This document shows positions 32,808 through 35,068 of a stretch of 35,068 nucleotides of DNA, in pieces. A model generated the notes under the pieces. That model was not told the origin of the DNA and did not search any database. It saw nothing but the letters and a program-made list of their open reading frames with translations. How positions within the stretch are numbered: position 1 is the stretch's first letter; every line of letters begins with the position of its first letter. This DNA comes from a virus. Location of the stretch: the IMG/VR virus record IMGVR_UViG_3300024503_000207, positions 1-35,068 of that record; one strand, 5' to 3'. Made by a program: the position numbers and the translations under genes.

Positions 32808-33022
32808 ACACGATCCTTTAACCAAGCATCAACTGTTGCTTCTGCTTCTTCTTGGGTAACTGCATACGCATAAATCCAATAGCAATCGTCTTTGCCCTTA
32901 ATATCAAAAGGTACAGGACCATTAAACAGAATGCCATCTTCTAGCATACGTTTTACTTCAAACTTCTTTAAATTTTTAGCACGATTAATTAAATCGTTAG
33001 CCATATCTACGGAATTACTCAT
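32804..33022 (-). CDS. Small conserved phage protein, 72 aa
   Basis: Begins MSNSVDMANDLINRAKNLKK, followed by ILFNGPVPFDIKGKDDCYWI and AYAVTQEEAEATVDAWLKDR. Soluble, with no recognised motif. It is joined to both folE and the cupin gene by ATGA overlaps, which suggests linked expression rather than a clear role. I recall similar small proteins next to FolE in marine phages. Confidence 0.55.
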   Translation of the reverse strand: MSNSVDMANDLINRAKNLKKFEVKRMLEDGILFNGPVPFDIKGKDDCYWIYAYAVTQEEAEATVDAWLKDRV

Positions 33023-33768
33023 CGCGGTGCAAACTCCTGTTGTAGTTTAATGTTATCAAAGAATTCCTTCTTTGTACCTGGATCATCTTTAAACGCACCT
33101 TTCAATACTGTAGTCTGCGTTAAAGAACTATGTGCCATAATACCACGGTTTTCACAACAACCGTGAGTGGCTTGGATGTAAACACCGAGGTCGGATGCAG
33201 CAGTGGCACGTTCTATTTCTCTAGCAATATCGTTGGCTAGTTCTTCTTGTAAGGTACCGCGACGAGCGCACCACTGAGCAATACGAGTGTACTTAGACAA
33301 ACCAATAAGTTTTTGTGCGGCGATGATGCCAATGTAAGCGACACCACTAACGGGCTGATGATGATGACTGCACATAGAGCGCAACTCACTACGTACCACC
33401 AACATACCTTCGTAGCGATCTTCTGAGTCATTTGGAAATGCTGTTGCGCTTGGTGATGGGTCATATCTACCTGCCATAATTTCGTTGAAGTACATCTTAG
33501 CCAGTCGACGTGCTGTACCTTTTGAGTTAGGATCTGTTTCTCGATCGATTAGCAAACGATCAAGAACTAGTTCAAATGCTTCAGTTGCTTCTTCAATTAA
33601 GATTTCTTTATCTTCTTCGCTGACATAATCACTGATATTGTCACCAGCCCAAAAACGTTTGCCTTCGCGTTTCATTTTAAAGCGAAGATGATCGCCTAAG
33701 TATGCTTCTTCATAGCCACCATCGCCTGCCATAGCGTCTAGTGCTGTTTCTTGTTTTTTTAATTTCAA
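33019..33768 (-). CDS. folE: GTP cyclohydrolase I FolE, 249 aa
   Basis: FolE converts GTP to dihydroneopterin triphosphate, the entry to folate and to the 7-deazaguanine (preQ0/queuosine) route. Zn-ligand motif MCSHHHQPV (Cys133, His136), KLIGLSKYTRIAQWCARR and HGCCENRG (Cys204 or 205) are present; the usual Glu in C-E-H-H is Ser134. Length is a little above the common ~220. The start appears to be TTG at 33768, with GGAG seven bases upstream; an in-frame stop is directly before it, and an ATG at codon 13 is the alternative. With QueE, it suggests phage-made deazaguanine. Confidence 0.9.
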   Translation of the reverse strand: MKLKKQETALDAMAGDGGYEEAYLGDHLRFKMKREGKRFWAGDNISDYVSEEDKEILIEEATEAFELVLDRLLIDRETDPNSKGTARRLAKMYFNEIMAGRYDPSPSATAFPNDSEDRYEGMLVVRSELRSMCSHHHQPVSGVAYIGIIAAQKLIGLSKYTRIAQWCARRGTLQEELANDIAREIERATAASDLGVYIQATHGCCENRGIMAHSSLTQTTVLKGAFKDDPGTKKEFFDNIKLQQEFAPR

Positions 33769-33807
33769 TTAAATTCTCCGAGTTAATGTCGTGGATGACA
33801 TAATAAG

Positions 33808-34881
33808 TTATTTTAGCATCTCTAAGAGATTATCGCAACTAAAATAATTCTTAGTTAAACGATCTACCTGTTTATTTAGGCGAGGTAGATAGGATTCGTA
33901 ATTTTCCATATAATGGACAATTCGATCTACTATTGCTCCTCTATGTGCCCTATAAGAATTAAAAGATTCTGTCCACTCTGAAGGATAAGAAAAATCTTTT
34001 AATGCCATTTCACTGTAACTGAGTCTGTCTGGAACCATAGGAATAGTTTTAGTAATAGCACCTTCGTACCAACTAATTCCAAGTGTTTCTTGTAGGTTAG
34101 CACTAAACACTAGTTTAGATTCGCCTAGCATATTATGATATTCGTTTTTTGTAAGTTGACGTTCTTGACAAACAATAAACTCATATTGAGGAAGTTGTTC
34201 TTTTAAGTCATAAAATATATCGACTTGTTTCTCTGGAGCAATACGATGCGGGAAAAGAATAATGTTTTTCTTTTCCATTTCGCTGTACATACTTAAGGTA
34301 TCTACCATATATTCCATTGGCCAACCTGTACGCATAATTTTATGTTTGGCAAACTCTCTAACAATGTTGGAGTTTTCATAACCTAACAGATTTTTACAGA
34401 ACATTTCGATATGAAATTCTGTAGCGAACCAATTATAATCGATTGCGTGATAGAATGCTTTTTCTGAGTGTCTAACCCAAGGAGTGTCACCAATAAGTCG
34501 ACCTAAGAAATCTTGAGGATCATATGATCCGGCGTGCCACAATGCGTGAATTTTTACAGGAATCTGTAAAAGCTCACTCATATATTTTAAGTTTATGATG
34601 CCAGGGTGCCAAGCATCAGTAAAGATAAAGTGATCATTAGGAGCCACTGATCCATTGCAAAACAACCGACCCATTTGCTCAACTTGACTAGACTTATATA
34701 TATTGGTGCCACCAAAATTAAGAAAAGCGCCAGGAGTGGTTGCACTAGGAATATCCGTAGGGCCAGATATAATTTGAACATCGTGTCCTCTCTTTTTAAG
34801 AAGTGCAGGAAGGTGGGTTTTCCACTCGCCTGTGTAACGAGTTTCTACTGCCTCAAGGTCGACTAGGAAAACCCGTGCCAT
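33808..34881 (-). CDS. GT-B (GT4-like) glycosyltransferase, 357 aa
   Basis: The N-terminal MARVFLVDLEAVETRYTGEW segment and a middle with FIFTDAWHPGIINLKYM precede a GT-B C-terminal half: ILFPHRIAPEKQVDIFYDL and the EX7E motif (the two Glu in QETLGISWYEG) of retaining GT4-type enzymes. It would transfer sugar from a nucleotide donor; the acceptor could be DNA, protein or surface glycan. I recall near-identical proteins in marine T4-like phages. I chose the ATG at 34881, directly after the upstream stop; the longer frame to 35058 is the shadow of another gene. Confidence 0.8.
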   Translation of the reverse strand: MARVFLVDLEAVETRYTGEWKTHLPALLKKRGHDVQIISGPTDIPSATTPGAFLNFGGTNIYKSSQVEQMGRLFCNGSVAPNDHFIFTDAWHPGIINLKYMSELLQIPVKIHALWHAGSYDPQDFLGRLIGDTPWVRHSEKAFYHAIDYNWFATEFHIEMFCKNLLGYENSNIVREFAKHKIMRTGWPMEYMVDTLSMYSEMEKKNIILFPHRIAPEKQVDIFYDLKEQLPQYEFIVCQERQLTKNEYHNMLGESKLVFSANLQETLGISWYEGAITKTIPMVPDRLSYSEMALKDFSYPSEWTESFNSYRAHRGAIVDRIVHYMENYESYLPRLNKQVDRLTKNYFSCDNLLEMLK

Positions 34882-34882
34882 A

Positions 34883-35068
34883 TCAACGACCTCTGCGATC
34901 GTAGTTATTGTTTCGACCTTCGTAGTTATTACTACGACCTTCAAAACGTGGCTTATTACCTTGGTAAGGTCTACGAGGACGCTTACTTGCCAAGTAGGCT
35001 TGGTAATTTGCAGAATCTTTGCGATAAAGATCTGCAGGATTAAAATCACGCAACTCAAATCTGCAGAA
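34883..35068 (-). CDS. 3' end of an Arg/Asn-rich protein (partial)
   Basis: The frame is open from the window edge to a TGA at 34883, giving 61 residues. The visible part has FNPADLYRKDSANYQAYLAS followed by an Arg/Gly/Asn/Tyr-rich tail with two EGR-x-NNY units and a terminal RRGR. Such tails are usually disordered and often bind nucleic acid or mediate self-assembly. The beginning is outside the window, so no family can be assigned. Confidence 0.6.
   Translation of the reverse strand, partial: FCRFELRDFNPADLYRKDSANYQAYLASKRPRRPYQGNKPRFEGRSNNYEGRNNNYDRRGR
34901..34942 (-). repeat. two tandem 21-bp units coding EGR-[SN]-NNY
   Basis: Units at 34922-34942 and 34901-34921 differ at only a few bases and each encodes seven residues. 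They look like a recent in-frame duplication in a disordered tail. Confidence 0.8.

Noticed and set aside
33769-33807. Short inverted repeat ATGTC...GACAT between folE and the glycosyltransferase gene
   Set aside because: Five-base stem only; too weak to call a terminator or operator.
34882-35058. N-terminal extension of the GT-B glycosyltransferase
   Set aside because: The extension is a hydrophobic out-of-frame reading of the upstream Arg/Asn-rich gene; the family begins at MARVFLVDLE, with an ATG just after that gene's stop.
1-35068. tRNA genes, CRISPR arrays, insertion sequences, attachment sites
   Set aside because: I saw no cloverleaf-like sequence, spaced identical repeats, transposase or integrase; absence by eye is not proof for tRNAs.

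Overview
The window looks like part of a T4-like (myovirus) genome from a marine bacteriophage, related in gene content to SAR11 phages and marine cyanophages. Evidence: AT-rich DNA, tightly packed genes with ATGA or TAATG junctions, a T4-type RNase H/flap exonuclease, long modular tail-fibre genes with collar domains, FolE and QueE, a phage-type HIT protein, several radical SAM 'twitch' enzymes, and short TATAAATA-like boxes of the T4 late-promoter type. No photosynthesis genes, tRNAs, integrase or transposase are seen. The host cannot be fixed from this window.

Layout. Positions 1-11225 (+ strand) form a virion region: the end of a large structural gene, a 224-aa structural candidate, four paralogous fibre/adhesin genes (602-802 aa) that share an N-terminal module but differ at the C-terminus, and two paralogous ~300-aa beta-rich proteins. 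Positions 11284-23911 (+) form one long, mostly overlapping cassette: a small unknown protein, two GT8-like glycosyltransferases, another unknown, a stand-alone GT-A enzyme, a 760-aa protein with five decayed GT-A repeats ahead of an intact GT-A domain, four successive radical SAM enzymes, and a two-domain protein ending in an SGNH-hydrolase-like domain. The cassette starts behind a late-promoter-like box that overlaps a perfect 20-bp palindrome.

The strands meet at 23891-23911, where the 3' ends of convergent genes overlap. Everything to the right is on the - strand and is read leftward from beyond 35068: an Arg/Asn-rich protein (partial), a GT-B glycosyltransferase, FolE, small conserved proteins, a cupin, a phosphoribosyltransferase, two SGNH-like proteins, a HIT protein, a small membrane protein, an AbrB/MazE-like protein, QueE, a DUF2061 membrane protein, a coiled-coil protein, RNase H and then a string of small unknown genes. 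Two late-promoter-like boxes restart transcription near 26.09 kb and 25.36 kb.

How the genes may work together: FolE and QueE are two of the enzymes that make 7-deazaguanine precursors (preQ0), which many phages use to modify guanine in DNA; QueD and QueC are not in the window. RNase H acts in replication. The + strand cassette, next to the receptor-binding genes, looks like a glycan- or protein-modifying module acting on the virion or the host surface. That role is inferred; its radical SAM substrates and the function of the GT repeats are not known from the sequence. It is the best candidate here for an undescribed system. No stretch over 300 bases lacks a gene.
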